Assembly (NCBI GenBank): GCA_013339895.1
Contig: JABACO010000020.1
Location: forward strand, 1,011,325 to 1,075,324
Direction of reading: 5' to 3'
Length of the DNA stretch: 64,000 nt
Origin: Ephydatia muelleri
Taxonomy: Eukaryota > Porifera > Demospongiae > Spongillida > Spongillidae
Part shown: positions 42,181-54,839 of the stretch, piece after piece
Position numbering within the stretch: position 1 is the stretch's first letter
How the letters are laid out: every line of letters begins with the position of its first letter
Made by a program: the position numbers and the translations under genes
Notes under the pieces: model-generated
What the model was told of the DNA's origin: nothing
The model's database searches: none
The model's input: only the letters and a program-made list of their open reading frames with translations

Positions 42181-42900
42181 TTGCGGCCATCATCAAATGC
42201 AGACAACACAGATCCAGATTTGACCCTGCTATTATTCCAAATCATTCCCAGCCTAACTACTGCAGGTTATTCTATCATATGCTTTTTTCTGATTTTCTCC
42301 TTTACTACACCTCTTAGTCTCGCAATTGGAACAATGTCATTAGGTTTAGCAGCCACAGGCTCCTCTCCTTGAGTATATAAAGATATTAACACCATTAATG
42401 CTCAATAGAAAACCACACCCACACAGCCTATCCTACATGTACCTAACACGCACTAGTGTGGACACTTCCCAAATGCTTGCTGCACAACTCCATGCCTTTC
42501 ATGTCCAGTTGTACTCTTTCACATCTACACTTTTTTTCATAATCAGATAACTAACATGATTGTAAATTGGCAACCATAAAACTAATGCATGGCACTTTTA
42601 ATGTACACTGTATGCTACAGTACAACTGAGAACACAAGCTTTATTGGTAGCAAAAATCTTATGCTATTTTATGTTATATACATGTAGGTGTGTAAAGCTG
42701 GTTTTACACAAATTTATGGACATGAAAACAGACATCAAGTATTTCAAACTAATTCGTATATTTCTGCTGCACTTGGTCAAATGATATGGGGAATCTAGCT
42801 ATTACAGAAAGAAAAGCTATTAACTTCCTTTTTAATGGATTGTTGCATACATGCCATCATTTTCAATCAATGTACATGAATGCATTCAACTGTAACAAAA
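42181..42900. repeat. Remnant of another A-B-C unit
   Basis: Contains a degraded exon C (near 42,240-42,370) followed by the same intron blocks found at 36,300-36,660 and 38,820-39,130 (CATGATTGTAAATTGGCAAC, ATTACAGAAAG). Confidence 0.7.
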
Positions 42901-44429
42901 TACTAAATATGTACAGCTAAGCATGGTAGTTTAAACAGTATGCTTCTTTTAAAAATGGTTTCTCAGCACTGATTAAGTCCTTGATGATGGTCTCATTGTT
43001 CCCACTGGAAAGGGAATATCTGCTCCAGTTACATGCATTTCATTTCTCTACAACGAATCCTTATCAATCGCCAGCTGGATTGGAGGGAGGGGAGTGGGGA
43101 TAGTAGTAATGGTCCTTCATAATAGGCAAGTGAAAATGCGCTACCTGCTGAAAGTGAATTTCAAATTCAAATAGTGGTCTGCCGTTTGTGCATTTCAAAC
43201 AAAACGCTGCATGCATTTAGTCCACTCATGCTTTATAGTGCGTGAATATTTACTCTTGCTTGTATTTTTCAATTACTCATCAATATGTGTTCGATGAAAA
43301 ATAACTAGGGTGGGTAAGCTCATATTTTGTGTCATTTTGATTTTAGTTGAGCTGAAAAATAGAGCATTTGTGCACACAGGTTAGGATAGTAATTAGCCAC
43401 TCCAATAACATTCAGGTCATATTCAGAGGATTTTTATGCAATTGAATGTTCTTATTCACTGTGCTAATCCAATAGTATATTTCAAAGCCACAAGTGCTCC
43501 AGAATGGTACCTTGACTCTGCATTTAGACTCCTCATTATTAGCAGCCGTATGTTTGCCTTTCTCTCCTACATTTACTGTCATTTCTCCATCACAACTACA
43601 CCCCATGCTCAGTGCAAGTTTCAATGCCAATGCTGCTAGTGTTATCTCAACCATGTCTGTCATCTTCGAAACAACTGACAGTGATAAGTATGCATGCTGT
43701 TCGTAACCATGCAGGTATATTCATTACACAGTCACATGACTTGGAAGAAGCGCATCTAATAATAATAATGACAACATTGTGTTGGGAGCTAGGGTGGACA
43801 TGTGTTCCCCATAATGGCACACAGTACATATGCAAGCTAATGATATGGATACAGTTTGCAATAAGTTTAAAAAAAGACTAGATTTAAATATACTAAACAT
43901 CATCAGGCAGATAATTACAAAACAATCAGGAAGACAAACTTTATTTCACAAAGTCCCTGTGTGTACTCATCGTCGTGTGCACAATTTTCACCTAGTTGTG
44001 GACTATGTCTTCATTGACGTTTGAAAACACTGTGAGAATTTTCAGACTGAGTTGCAATGGTTAAAAATAGCAAAGATGCAAGTTCACCAGATATATGTAT
44101 GTCGGCTTAATTCTCTCTGGTTCCTCTAAATGTGTGCAAGTTGCATGTGTAAAATTTTTTATTACCCATTAAAATATTATTTCAAGCTACGGTATCCTTG
44201 CCCCACCCATCCTGGAGAAGCTTGGCAAATGTTCCTTCTAAACCAAGCTGCCATGCATTATTTGCCGTCCTCATTTTACTCGAATCATGTGGCCATAATT
44301 TTATTTTATTTATACCCATCTTCAACCATCGACTATAACTATTCTCGTTCCAGAGTTCGATCCATAGATTATCTCTGCGTGTGAATATGAATACGTCATA
44401 TATTATAACAGTATCGGAAGTTTCGTTAA
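42901..44429. other. Non-coding or unrecognised
   Basis: Only one open frame stands out (minus, 43,412-43,663; MTDMVEITLAALALKLALS), and it has no recognised domain. No repeats were identified apart from AT-rich runs. Confidence 0.45.
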
Positions 44430-45480
44430 AAACTTCCATATAGGATTTGACCCCGACTATGAATGTCATTGACTCGTCTGTAACAACACTCCAGACGATC
44501 GGATCGTGTAGCTTGTTTTAGCAATCGATCTAGAAGTCAAAAATGAGTAGTTTCATGTCGCAGAACCGCGTGGTTGTAGAGAACAAGAGTGTACTGCCCG
44601 TCCTCGTACCCAGTCTCGGAACAGGGGGCGGGTCGTCTTCTCCTCCTCCTTCTTCTTCTCTTTCTCCTTCTCCTTCTCCTCCTTCTTGGCAACGCATAAC
44701 TCGGGACAGGAACACTTTTAAAAAATGAAAATTTCACCAATATCTTCAGAATCGGCTGGAAGACTCGCTTTTATATGATGATATACTTTGGTACAGAATG
44801 ACCTGTGTTCTTGTATAATTGTAAGATCTTGTATGACGTATTACGGTGCAGAATTCATCTGCAAGAGCAACAATCGAAAGACGAGAACAAAGCTAAGCCC
44901 GAGCGCGCTACAAGGTCGATCCTGAAAAGCCTGAAAAGAAGAAGGCCTCTGTAGCAACAGCTACAAGGCCGAGGAGAAGGTTAGCCCAGTCATAAGTCTA
45001 CACGTGGTTGACAACACGTAGCGGTACGTCTATTACAGCAGGCCTTTCACGTACTAGTAATCAAAAGAAGAGATCTAAGCAACAAGCGAAATACCTACAA
45101 AAGCAAGACGAGAACAAAACTAAAGCCTGAGTCCGATTCCGAAAAGAAGGCCTCTGTACGCGACAGCTACAAGGCGGCCTGTCCCGAAAAGAAGGTTAGT
45201 CATCAGTCTACACGTATCGTTGACAACACGTGCGTTTATTACAGCAGACCGTCACGTACTAGTAATCAGAAGAGATCTATAAGCAACGAGCGGAATACCT
45301 CCAAAAGCAAGACGAGAACAAAACTAAAGCCTATAGCGCGGTACAAGTCTGATTCCGAAATGAAGGCCTCTGTATGCGACAGCTACAAGGCCTGTCCCGA
45401 AAAGGTTAGTCCAGCAGTCATAAGTCTTCACGTGGTTGACAACACGTGCATCTATTATAGCAAGGAGCACCTTCGAGTAA
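44430..45480 (+). mobile_element. KASV/YK-repeat mobile element, copy 1
   Basis: Nearly the same sequence occurs at 62640-63490, beginning CGGAAGTTTCGT...AGGATTTGACCCCGAC, through TCGTACCCAGTCTCGGAACA and CATAACTCGGGACAGGAACA. Its 3' half contains about three units of roughly 215 bp, each with an exon-like piece (AEYLQKQDENKTKA, YKSDSEKKASV, DSYKACPEK) and an intron-like piece of about 60 nt bounded by GTTAG and TTACAG. Repeated YKxxPEKKKASV motifs of this kind occur in transposon-encoded proteins of some invertebrates. Frames are broken by small indels. Confidence 0.7.
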
Positions 45481-45581
45481 CCATGATTTATCTGGCTCGT
45501 TCATTTGTGCACCCCAAAGGTTACGAGATTATACGCATGTGTGTGTGTGTGTACGTGCGCTTGTGTTCAGTTCAGTGTTTT

Positions 45582-45584
<3 letters not shown>

Positions 45585-45632
<48 letters not shown>

Positions 45633-45845
45633 ATGTGTGTGTGTGTGTGTGTGTGTGTTGCTGCAGTAGCACGCTGGTAGAGCTATTATTAAATTCTAGG
45701 TGAGCATGTGTGTGTGTGTGTGTGTTGCTGCAGTAGCACGCTGGTAGAGCTATTATTAAATTCTAGGTGAGCATGTGTGTGTGTGTGTGTGTGTTGCTGC
45801 AGTAGCACGCTGGTAGAGCTATTATTAAATTCTAGGTGAGCACTA
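45585..45845. repeat. GT array and 3x 67-bp repeat
   Basis: A GT run to about 45,658, then three copies of a unit containing TTGCTGCAGTAGCACGCTGG and TAGAGCTATTATTAAATTCT, separated by GT runs. Confidence 0.93.
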
Positions 45846-46544
45846 ATTGAGGTTAGTGGTGCTAATTTGATGTGTATATTGTTTTGATGTGTAGTGATGT
45901 GTCTGTTGGATCCTATCTCAGGTGTTTCAGATATCATATTGTGACTTTTTCAAACCAAACCCAGCACACAATCCTCTCCAATCTTCTGTCAGCGACTGTT
46001 CAGGCAGTTAAGCAGTACATGCCAGAACTGATACAATACAATTTGGCTGTGTACCCTGCAAAACCAACGAGTCCATCGAAAGAGTACTACCGATAAAGTT
46101 AATCAAAGTATGTAAATGTAGATACTACTTAGCTTGGTTTACATATGACATTAGCTGAACGTTGTTGTTTTGTGTCAGTGTGATGTGGAATAGGCTTCAC
46201 TTCCATTCCTTACTTATCAGATGCATGCAGTTATTGTTTGCACTCTTTACTTTACCCAAGTCTGACACTATAGGTTTGGAAAATGTCATATGCATTCTAT
46301 TGTATGTGTAACCTACTATATGAAGATAGGGAAGATCTTTAGGTCAACAAGGAAATGCTGTGCTTGCATGTCTGCTATGTGGTTGATGATATCACTGATA
46401 AGCAGTTGCATTGAATCAGAATGGCTTCAGTTGCACTTAGTGATTTCATACCAAGATACATGTAGTACTTTTCCATTTTAGTATTGCTTGTCAGGAGTCA
46501 AGCCTAGGCATATGGTTTTACGCATACAAAATGTTTGCATGTAA

Positions 46545-47337
46545 CTCAGGGGTGTTAAGGCAGCCTACGCATGTCTCGTACCCAGACCATATATATTTAA
46601 CCTTTCATACAGTGAAAAAGCCATATAACATGTTGCATTGCGGTCAAACTTGGCTTAAGAATGCCACGTATATACTAATAGTGTTGTTCGATTGTTCAGG
46701 TTTACTTGCAAGCGTACGAATGGATAATAATTTGTCATTGAGCGATAGAGGCGGAGATATAGCAATGCATGGATCAAGCAATAAATGCCATATTATGTTA
46801 AAACTCTACACGCTGGACAAAGTTACGCTTAGGTTGTGTAAGATTTACTTCAGCCTTCGTAGCAATCCTGCTTAGTATCTATTCAAAATGGCGGCGTTTT
46901 TACATAAACACGACTAAATTTAGCAAACCAAGATGGTTTCAATCACATCCTAAGCGCAGGTGAGCAATAGAAACATCGTGTAACATACCAGGCACAAAAG
47001 TCCTCTTATCTGCCCTCGTCTTCATCTCCGCCTTTTTGCTTTTCACAAACAACCCTCTTAAAATATGACGTAACTGAACTTTCCCGCTCGACAGCTGCAA
47101 CTTTATATTGTCAAGCCTGAACTTCTACGCGTCATATACGAAATCTAAGCGCCAAAATACCCTAGTATGATAATAGGTATGAATACTGCACAAAAATACC
47201 TTCCGTACGCTCGCAGTGCTTGAATAAACAGTGATTTGCATTATGTCATAATGATGTAATCATGAACATACTTGTCGACATATTGTCAACATAATGTAAA
47301 TATGTTTTCTTGTGTAGGCTGCCTTAACCTCCCTGAG
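46545..47337. mobile_element. Probable non-autonomous element with about 28-bp imperfect TIRs
   Basis: Left end CTCAGGGGTGTTAAGGCAGC and right end, inverted, CTCAGGGAGGTTAAGGCAGC. The match continues into CTACGCA/CTACACA. No target duplication was found. The interior has no transposase. Confidence 0.6.
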
Positions 47338-47689
47338 AAGCACTTCCTTTTTTATTGTAGCTACTCTGTATGATTCTGTAGCATAAGGGTGTCCTTGAAA
47401 AGTGAATAGCACTTTACTAGATTATTAATTTATGCTTTTTGCAAGACACACCCATGGTTTGCACAAGTGTATACCAAATCTGGACATGCTGCAGTCAGTA
47501 AAATAGTGCTGAACTTAATTTGCTGTTAGCACTTCTGTGTATGGCTTTTTTTCATTGTGTGAGTGTGTGTGTCTGTCCAAAGCTTTTAGCACTTCTGTAT
47601 GGCTTCTGTTCCAACTGACTTTTTTTCTTTATCACCAAGTACTGTATTGTAAATGTGTGTGTGTGTGTGTGCTGAACCCCCTGTCCAGA

Positions 47690-47880
47690 ACTGCCACCAG
47701 CACAACCATCTCCATCCAGAACTGCCACCAGCATCGCCATCTCCCCGGTCCACAACTGACCAGCACCACCATCTCCCCGTCCAGAACTGCCACCAGCACC
47801 ACCATCTCTCCGTCCAGAACCGCCACCAGCACTGCCATCTCTCCATCCAGAACTGCCACCAGCACCACCATCTCCCCATT
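47690..47880. repeat. Proline-rich minisatellite
   Basis: About six units of 33-36 bp (CATCTCCCCGTCCAGAACTG). On the plus strand one frame reads PPAPPSPRPEL repeats. No splice or promoter context shows that it is translated. Confidence 0.85.
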
Positions 47881-48399
47881 TAGCATTGCAAGGACGAGAT
47901 GAAGAGGTGGGAGAGATGATGGAGTACAAGGGCGACAAAAGTGCAAGAAATTTATACATATTAATTCAGAGTGAATTCTAAACTCACAAAAGCTGCTGAA
48001 AACATCATGCTCCCAATGCGATCTATCTGTAATGAGGTGGAAGAGGTGGCCACATTGGAGGATAAGGCGGTGGAAAGGACGAGGTGAAAGAGGCTGTGTG
48101 GGATTAACTATTGACTATTACTCGAGTCTTGTAATGTATATGTGCTATTAATGTTTATTTAATGCATTGTACATGTGCTGTTATAATACCGTCATACATT
48201 ATGCATAAAAGCATTAATGATAAAGATTGGTCTACGTACAGCAAGGGAAGATTTTCAATTCATGTTTAAAACACGCATCCTGCCTTTAACTAAGATTTCA
48301 GTTCTGATATCAGGTCGCTTAGGTTTGTTCATGTACATGTCATAACATATGACATCTCACACAACCTGTAGTATATGTCGAAAAAAAAAATCAATGAAA

Positions 48400-48672
48400 C
48401 AAGTAAATAAAAACATTCTCTACAAGAAAAGTTGGATTTGTGATAACAATTGGTGGTATAAAACAAGGAAATCAGGCCTTATCAGAAGTGAAAATGTAAT
48501 ATTTAGCACATTTCTAGGCATATGTTGTTTGTGTGCTAAACATAGGACTATTACATTTTCACTTCTGATAAGGCCGCCTAGTTTCCTTGCTTTTTATACC
48601 ACCAATTGTTATCAAATTATCAAATCCTATATACCACCAACTTTCTTGTAGAGAATGTTTTTATTACTTGTT
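48400..48672. repeat. Long imperfect hairpin (foldback)
   Basis: Two arms of about 110-135 bp around a short loop near 48,510-48,535. Shared blocks include AAAAACATTCTCTACAAGAA, GATAACAATTGGTGGTATAA and CCTTATCAGAAGTGAAAATG. A foldback MITE is the simplest reading. Confidence 0.88.
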
Positions 48673-48894
48673 GTAGTATGAACGATTGAACTTGACCCTT
48701 TTAGGTGAAATGTCAGGGCAACTTTGCATTAACTTTTATTCCTGCTTGCATTGTATTAGTAATCTCTCGCATACTCACATGTAACCTCAGGTATCTCCCA
48801 TACTCAGTCTCTTACATACTACACACTCACCCTGGCCAGATCTCTTACATCTCACATTTAACCCCAGGTCTCATACATAGTCATTTGTAACTCC

Positions 48895-49065
48895 AAGTCA
48901 TCTGGTTCATCACTTGCCATCAGGTTCATCATCTAGTGGGGTCACAAGGTTCATCATCTAACTGTTTGGTCATCAGCTAGTTTGGTCATCAGGTTCATCA
49001 TCTAGTGGGGTCATAAGGTTCATCATCTAACTGTTTGGTCATCAGGTTCATCATCTAGCTTGTAG
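48895..49065. repeat. Irregular tandem repeat (GGTTCATCATCTAG)
   Basis: Several units of roughly 25-50 bp built from GGTTCATCATCTAGTGGGGT, CATCATCTAACTGTTTGG and TTTGGTCATCAG. Confidence 0.85.
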
Positions 49066-49855
49066 TTCAATATAAACACCACAACAATAAAAAGCAGTAA
49101 GGAATGGTTTCAATGCATTCACAAATGTCGTATTCCGAACAGGTGCCTCAACACACACTTGAGTGATTTCAACCCATGTGCATACGTCTCTCTTAAAGTC
49201 ATGCATGCAGCTATCTAAAAGATGGTGCTTTTAATTTGGCAATGCATTTGGAAATCAGCAATCGCTCTGAAGATTCACCCAAACCCTAACTTTACTTACA
49301 CCCCTATGCAACTAGGCTGCTACTGAGTACAGACGGTTCTCCTGATGTTGACACTACAATAATGAAAGCTGCATAATCATAATCAAGGTAGAGATGTGCA
49401 AGAATGCTTGCTGGAAGGAACTATACTTGTACAGTAACTTAGACAATTGTTCAATTCTTTAGACAAGAGAAAACACATTTCCATGACGGTAATGCCACAT
49501 CCACCTGCATCAACAAATGACAAACCCATGCCTTCCCAGGGGCCACCACACCAGCCCCACCCATACACCTTCACTCTCAGCACAGATTCATCTGCTGGAG
49601 GTCATCAATAAAGACCTGTGCAAACATCTTAGTTCTCTGCCTCTCTTCAATTTAATACAGTGTACATGTACATGCATGCATGTATACATTACACATTGGA
49701 CGAATCTCAAAGGGCTACACGTAATTGTGGAGTGGTACAGGGGTAGTGTGTGCAACAAACATAAAATACAATGGTACTAGCCAACAAGGAAAGAGCAGCA
49801 TAGAGAAAGGGAAGGACAGGGAAGGGAAAGTAAGAAATTTCAGTCAGATTGTGCA

Positions 49856-51715
49856 TCACGTTGTTGATACTGCACTTCGTTTTCCTACCACTGCAGCTAC
49901 CTCGTCATGACTGCAGTTCTCCTGTACGAGTTTTTCAATGAATTTATCAAACTCTGAGTCTAAGAACTCATCTGTATCAGAGGATTTTGCAGTACTGATA
50001 AAAGAAGTAACAAAGGTTAAATGTTCACCTGTTGGAGGATTTGATACAACTGAAAAAGCCATTCTGAACAATTGTACATAGTCAGTATATTTGTTCATAA
50101 GCCCAGTAGGATAGAGGTCACTTTTAACATAGGGACCAGCACAAAACAATCTACAATCGCGTACCCGCTCGTTGTCTATTAAAACAGGAACATAGCTGTT
50201 GTCTGTTGTTCTTCTGTAACATATATTGGGGAGTCTCACATCAAGATGTGCAATATCATGTGAATGCATGATCTGGAGAGCTGCTCTAACTTTTTTGGAA
50301 AGATCTACAATGCAACTTTTAGCATCATTTGTTAATAATGGTGGTAAGAGTTCTTCAAAAACAAAAAAAGGTTGTTGTGGAAAAGGCATGACATAATCCA
50401 ATGTACAAAAATATTGTTTGTCTGCATCTGTTAATGAGTTAAGAACATCGTTAGCAGCTCGGAAACTATTGCAGGCCAATGCATTGACAAAAAACTTTAC
50501 AATGCAGCTCTTTGATTGAGATTGGGATTTGACTTGAAATACAAATGATGGTGCAGAAGGCAGCTGTGATACTTCCAAGTCCTTTTTGTCTTTCAACCAA
50601 CTCCATTTTTCTTCGTGTTTGAATGAACTGAAAATTTGTTTGATATCACTTATCTCATGTTGGGTAAGCTTGATAAGAAAAGAGGCTAGTTTTAGATGGG
50701 AAGATGAAAGATCTTTCTTTATCAACATTTTCCGAGCATCAGTAACAACTTTAGTTACAGTATCCCAGACATTTTCATTTAAGACTTCATACTTGATATC
50801 AAAACGCATGCGAGAAGTGACCCATTTGACACTAACTTTTATTGGTGCAGTTGCAGTTGAATTTAAACGCCGTTTCTTTTGTGGCGGCTGAATTGTAAAT
50901 GACTCGTTTAATGAACCATCCTCGAAACATTCTTGAACATCGGTATCCTCATCGTCTTCTTGATCACTGATAACACCACAATCAAAGTCTTCTATATCAT
51001 CAATACGCATTACTTCAACATTTTGTGGTTCTTGCTGTCTTGGGAAAGCAAAACCAAAAAGTTCCCCACTTTCAATATCTAAGGCTCTCAAAAGTCTTTG
51101 ATGTTCCACTACTCTTAACGCACAACAGTGAGCTGTTTGGATTATGGTACTAGACTGTTCTTCTATGTATAGCAGTGGAATACCAGCTCGTTTTGTTTGA
51201 CTCAATAATTTATATGCCTTCTTTTTTGTTAACTTGGTGTTACAGGCTTCTGGGCAGAAAAAAACCACACAATCTGGTTTCATTACGGGTGAACAAGTAC
51301 GACCACATTCTTAAATCTTTGAACAACTGAATTTCACACCGTGGGACCAATACATACCCTGCACTGCAAATAATACCCAAAAATTTGCCTTTCACACCGG
51401 CTTTTGTTTTTGATTTACGATACACAATGTTCTTCCGATTTGTACTTTTATCAAGATGCATAGCAACTGCCATCAAAAAAAGGTTTTCGTAATAAGTTTT
51501 TGTAATTTTCTCTCCACTTAATGCTTTAATGAAACCAGCTATTTCACCTGTTAAGGTATTGTCATCACAGGATACAGTCTCCAATATTGTGACATCTGGT
51601 AATGTAGGCATAATTGCAATACTTTGCAGAAGCTGGATAATTTGAGCCACGGTAGAAGTAGAAGGAGATCTTATGAAAACAGCTGTACTTTCGTTCTTCA
51701 GAAGCGGTGCTTGCT
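49856..51715 (-). pseudogene. Kinase-like gene of crinkler type (frame breaks near the middle)
   Basis: The main frame 49856-51283 (475 codons) has an acidic, nuclear-signal-like stretch (PPQKKRRLN) and a C-terminal kinase-like domain: a beta-3-like lysine (SCIVKFF), catalytic loop HSHDIAHLDVRLPNICY and metal-binding LIDNE. The upstream frame 51240-51650, extendable to an acceptor at 51,715, carries FIRSPSTSTVAQIIQLLQS and GKFLGIICSAGYVLVP. The two frames overlap out of phase near 51,270-51,310, where small indels probably separate parts of one protein. Such divergent kinases occur as C-terminal modules of eukaryotic crinkler-type effectors; this assignment is by motif only. The gene points away from the RAG1-like gene. 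Confidence 0.6.
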
Positions 51716-52505
51716 ACAAAAGACATCTTCACATAAACACTAATGCAGACGTTGTAAATACTAAACAAATACACGGGTGCTTCACGATCAAAGAAAATCA
51801 AACACAGCAGAAAGTAATGTTTACCTAACATTCTAAACAGACAAATAAACAAAATTAATCACAAATACAAATAGCTCAAAAACCATTATAAATCCAGTAC
51901 ATTGTAAATCATTCCAGCCTAACATTCAGAAAAGGAAGCCTTAATGAGTTTGCAGTTTTTAATCAACCTACAAAACTATATAAAAATGAATGATTTAAGT
52001 AGATAAACAAAGCATGCGTCGCATACCGTGCAGGCGCCATCAGACAACAGGGTGTGGTCTGGGATGATGACAAAATTATGTATTAGTTTTTTTTTTTCAG
52101 ATCAATTTCAAGACAAAAAATGAAATTGATGAAGTTTACATAATGCCAAATAACTTTAAAGTGAAAGTTATCGCATTGTTATCAATTACGTTTCCTAATA
52201 TGTGCTTGCTTTCTGGCATTAAAAAATGAATAGGTGAGTATGTAAATAAGTAGCCTTTGTTCTAATCTGTCCACGCCACCTTTTTCTATTGTTCAGAGCA
52301 CTTTGTGTTGAGGCAGCGCCGTGTCTTTGTTGTGTAATTCAGCGCTCCTTGTGTTGTACGTGTGCGCGTGCAGATTCGTGTATATAAAGACTAATGTTTG
52401 CGATTGTAATTGTCTCTTGTTTAATGTGAAGCTGTTTGATTGTTGCTGTTTGTTCGTTACGTGCGAGCGCGCAAATCAGTTTACAGTTACCAATTCAAGC
52501 GTTCC
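51716..52505. other. Spacer between two divergent genes
   Basis: About 790 bp between the kinase-like gene (minus) and the RAG1-like gene (plus). It may hold upstream exons of the former and both promoters. AT-rich, with no repeat recognised. Confidence 0.5.
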
Positions 52506-54839
52506 ATGGCCGAAAAAAGGGGGATCTGCAATTTGAAAGCTCATGATAAGTACATTAAGAAGTTTAAGAGCGATTGGGAAGCTGCTGGCTTATTTATAAG
52601 AGATGAAGGCCTTCTTAGTGAAGAAGCAGATGTTAGCAAGCTGAAAAAGCATTGGGCTAACAAAATGGGCACGTGGAGGAGAAAGTGGAGCAGATTAAAT
52701 CGTTCCAAAAAGCTAGACCAGACTAAGGAAGCTTTTGTCTTGTACCAGAAACAAGCATTTTATGAGCCAACTATAATGGTAGACTAGGATAGTCTTTTGT
52801 CATCAGCTTCATCACATGAAGAGCATCCAGAAGGTCCTCCATCTGTTATGGAAGGCATAGAAACAGACAAAGGTCCAATACTACTGAGTCCTTTAGATGA
52901 GGTCAGCCAACGTCATGCAAAAAGAAGAACAGATGCATTGCTTGCACAGTTGAGGGAGGAAGCTGACAATCAGATGATCACAACCACGCAACTACTAGGA
53001 TATCTATTGCACAGGTACTTGTACAAATATAAAAAGTGATTACTTTCATTTATCTGGTTTTCTTTCAGGGAAAATTATACTCACATCAGAGATTGGCATT
53101 AAATTATTCAATTCTGAATCAGTTGACAAGGAGGTTACCTTAGATGAATCACTTCACATGCTTTCAACATACAAGCTAGGCCGATCAGCATACACTAGCC
53201 TAAGGCATGATTTGAAGCAGAAGATCACCTTACCAGCTCATAACAAAGTCATGCAGCATAAGAACACCATTATGCCATTGGTTCGTCCTGCAAGTGATTC
53301 TACACGAGTTTCATTAAGCATCATTGATTCAGTTCGAATCCACTTCCAGCGATCGATAAAACATCTAAAGTTGAAGCCAGGAATCTTTACCATGACAGCA
53401 AAAGAAGGTCTCGATGGTTCTGGTAGACATGCTATTTATGATCAGAAGGGAAATGTCGAGACACACAATATGATACTTTGGATGTGGGCCTATAGATGTT
53501 TCAATGGACCTTCAAGAGCAAGCATGTACCACGGTAGTGTGGTGTGGAGAGAACGTGCTCCCAATAGTCCTGATGCTGCTCGACCTATTCTCATTACAAT
53601 GGGAAAGGAAGACAAAGAGTTGCTGGGTAAAATAGTTCCTCCTGTCGATGCAGAAATGGAAAGTTACATGTTACATAAGAATGGAGTGGTAATTGAAGAT
53701 AAAGAAGAGCGGTATGAATTGAAAGTTCAATTTCTCAGGTCTATGAATGATGGGAAGATGCAAAAAACTGCTGGTTGGAAGAGGTGGAGCATTTTGTATT
53801 CTTTGTTCTTTTTCTCATCATGATGCTGTGTTGGTGGAGCAGATCAAGGAAGGGTTTGAAATGGATGATGTCGACATTGATTGTTTGAAGGCTCTTTATG
53901 AATCATTAGAAGTAGATGGGGAGATTTCCAAGCACAGAGGTGACTACGAAGAACGGATGGGTTTAACGCAACAACCAATCACTTCATTTAATGTTCACAC
54001 CTTTCCTATTCTCCATGCATTACTGAGGGGTTTAGACTATTGCTGAAGATTATCTATAAGTTGAATGCAGGTGTCACGGCAAAACAAGTCTAGTTGACAT
54101 AGCCAAGAAACGAGTAAGAGAAACCATAAAAGCAAAAACTGGGATGATTATAGACAGGCCAGACAGCGTAGCAGGTGGAACAACAACCACTGGCAATACA
54201 GCAAGAAGGTGTTTCTGTGAAGCAAAGAACAGACAGGTATTGATTGATTGTGTACCTAAGAAAGTCAGGTCTGATGGACAGTGTGACAGACAAGTTTTTG
54301 ATGAGTTCATCACTAACTTTTCTGTTATTTTGAGAGCTATTTGTTCAAAGCAACCTGTCAACACAGAACAGCTTGATCAACTTTGCAAGACGACTTCTAT
54401 CAAACTGGTCACACATTGGCCTACATTCAGCTTAACGCCATCCGTTCATCAAGTTCTTGCTCATTCTGCAGCACTGATTCATAATAATGAATCATATGGT
54501 TTGGGAACACTATCAGAAGAACCTCTTGAACACAATAATAAAAATATTTGTTCATATCGAGAGAAGCTGGCTCGTAAAACAATACAGCAGGCAAATTGAA
54601 CAGACGTCATAACTAGGCTTTGAATCAAATCAGATCCAATAGTGGGAAGCTACAGATCTGTGGTAAAGTGCTCGCTATGCAATGGACCACACAACATTCG
54701 CTCCTGTCCACAACGACAGAATGCTATAAGTGGGTGCTCCTCACTTGAAGAGAACTTAATAGCATGCATTCTTTCTGAAGGGGATGATTTTCAAGATGCT
54801 GAATTCGCTTGTACCTCTTCCACCAGTTCAAACCCCTGA
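52506..54839 (+). pseudogene. RAG1/Transib-superfamily transposase-like gene, decayed
   Basis: Plus-strand pieces in order: 52,506-52,787 (MAEKRGICNLKAHD..., then an in-frame TAG), 52,788-53,012, a probable short intron, 53,070-53,820, 53,770-54,046, 54,075-54,599 and 54,642-54,839. The order matches RAG1 core. KEGLDGSG corresponds to the first catalytic Asp region (KESCDGMG in RAG1). RERAPNSPDAARPI, the zinc pair FCILC, and GLGTLSEEPLEHNNK with the catalytic Glu region follow, then RKTIQQAN, IKSDPIVGS and a CCHC-like knuckle CSLCNGPHNIRSCP. The second Asp could not be placed confidently. At least three frame changes and two internal stops make this copy inactive. Such transposases cut and join DNA at terminal inverted repeats. 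Confidence 0.72.

Noticed and set aside
44537-44740. Arg- and Glu-rich minus-strand ORFs
   Set aside because: They arise from the TCC/TTC-rich run inside the KASV mobile element, which is read in the other direction.
47632-47959. Trp/Gly-rich minus-strand ORFs
   Set aside because: Shadows of the proline-rich minisatellite at 47,690-47,880.
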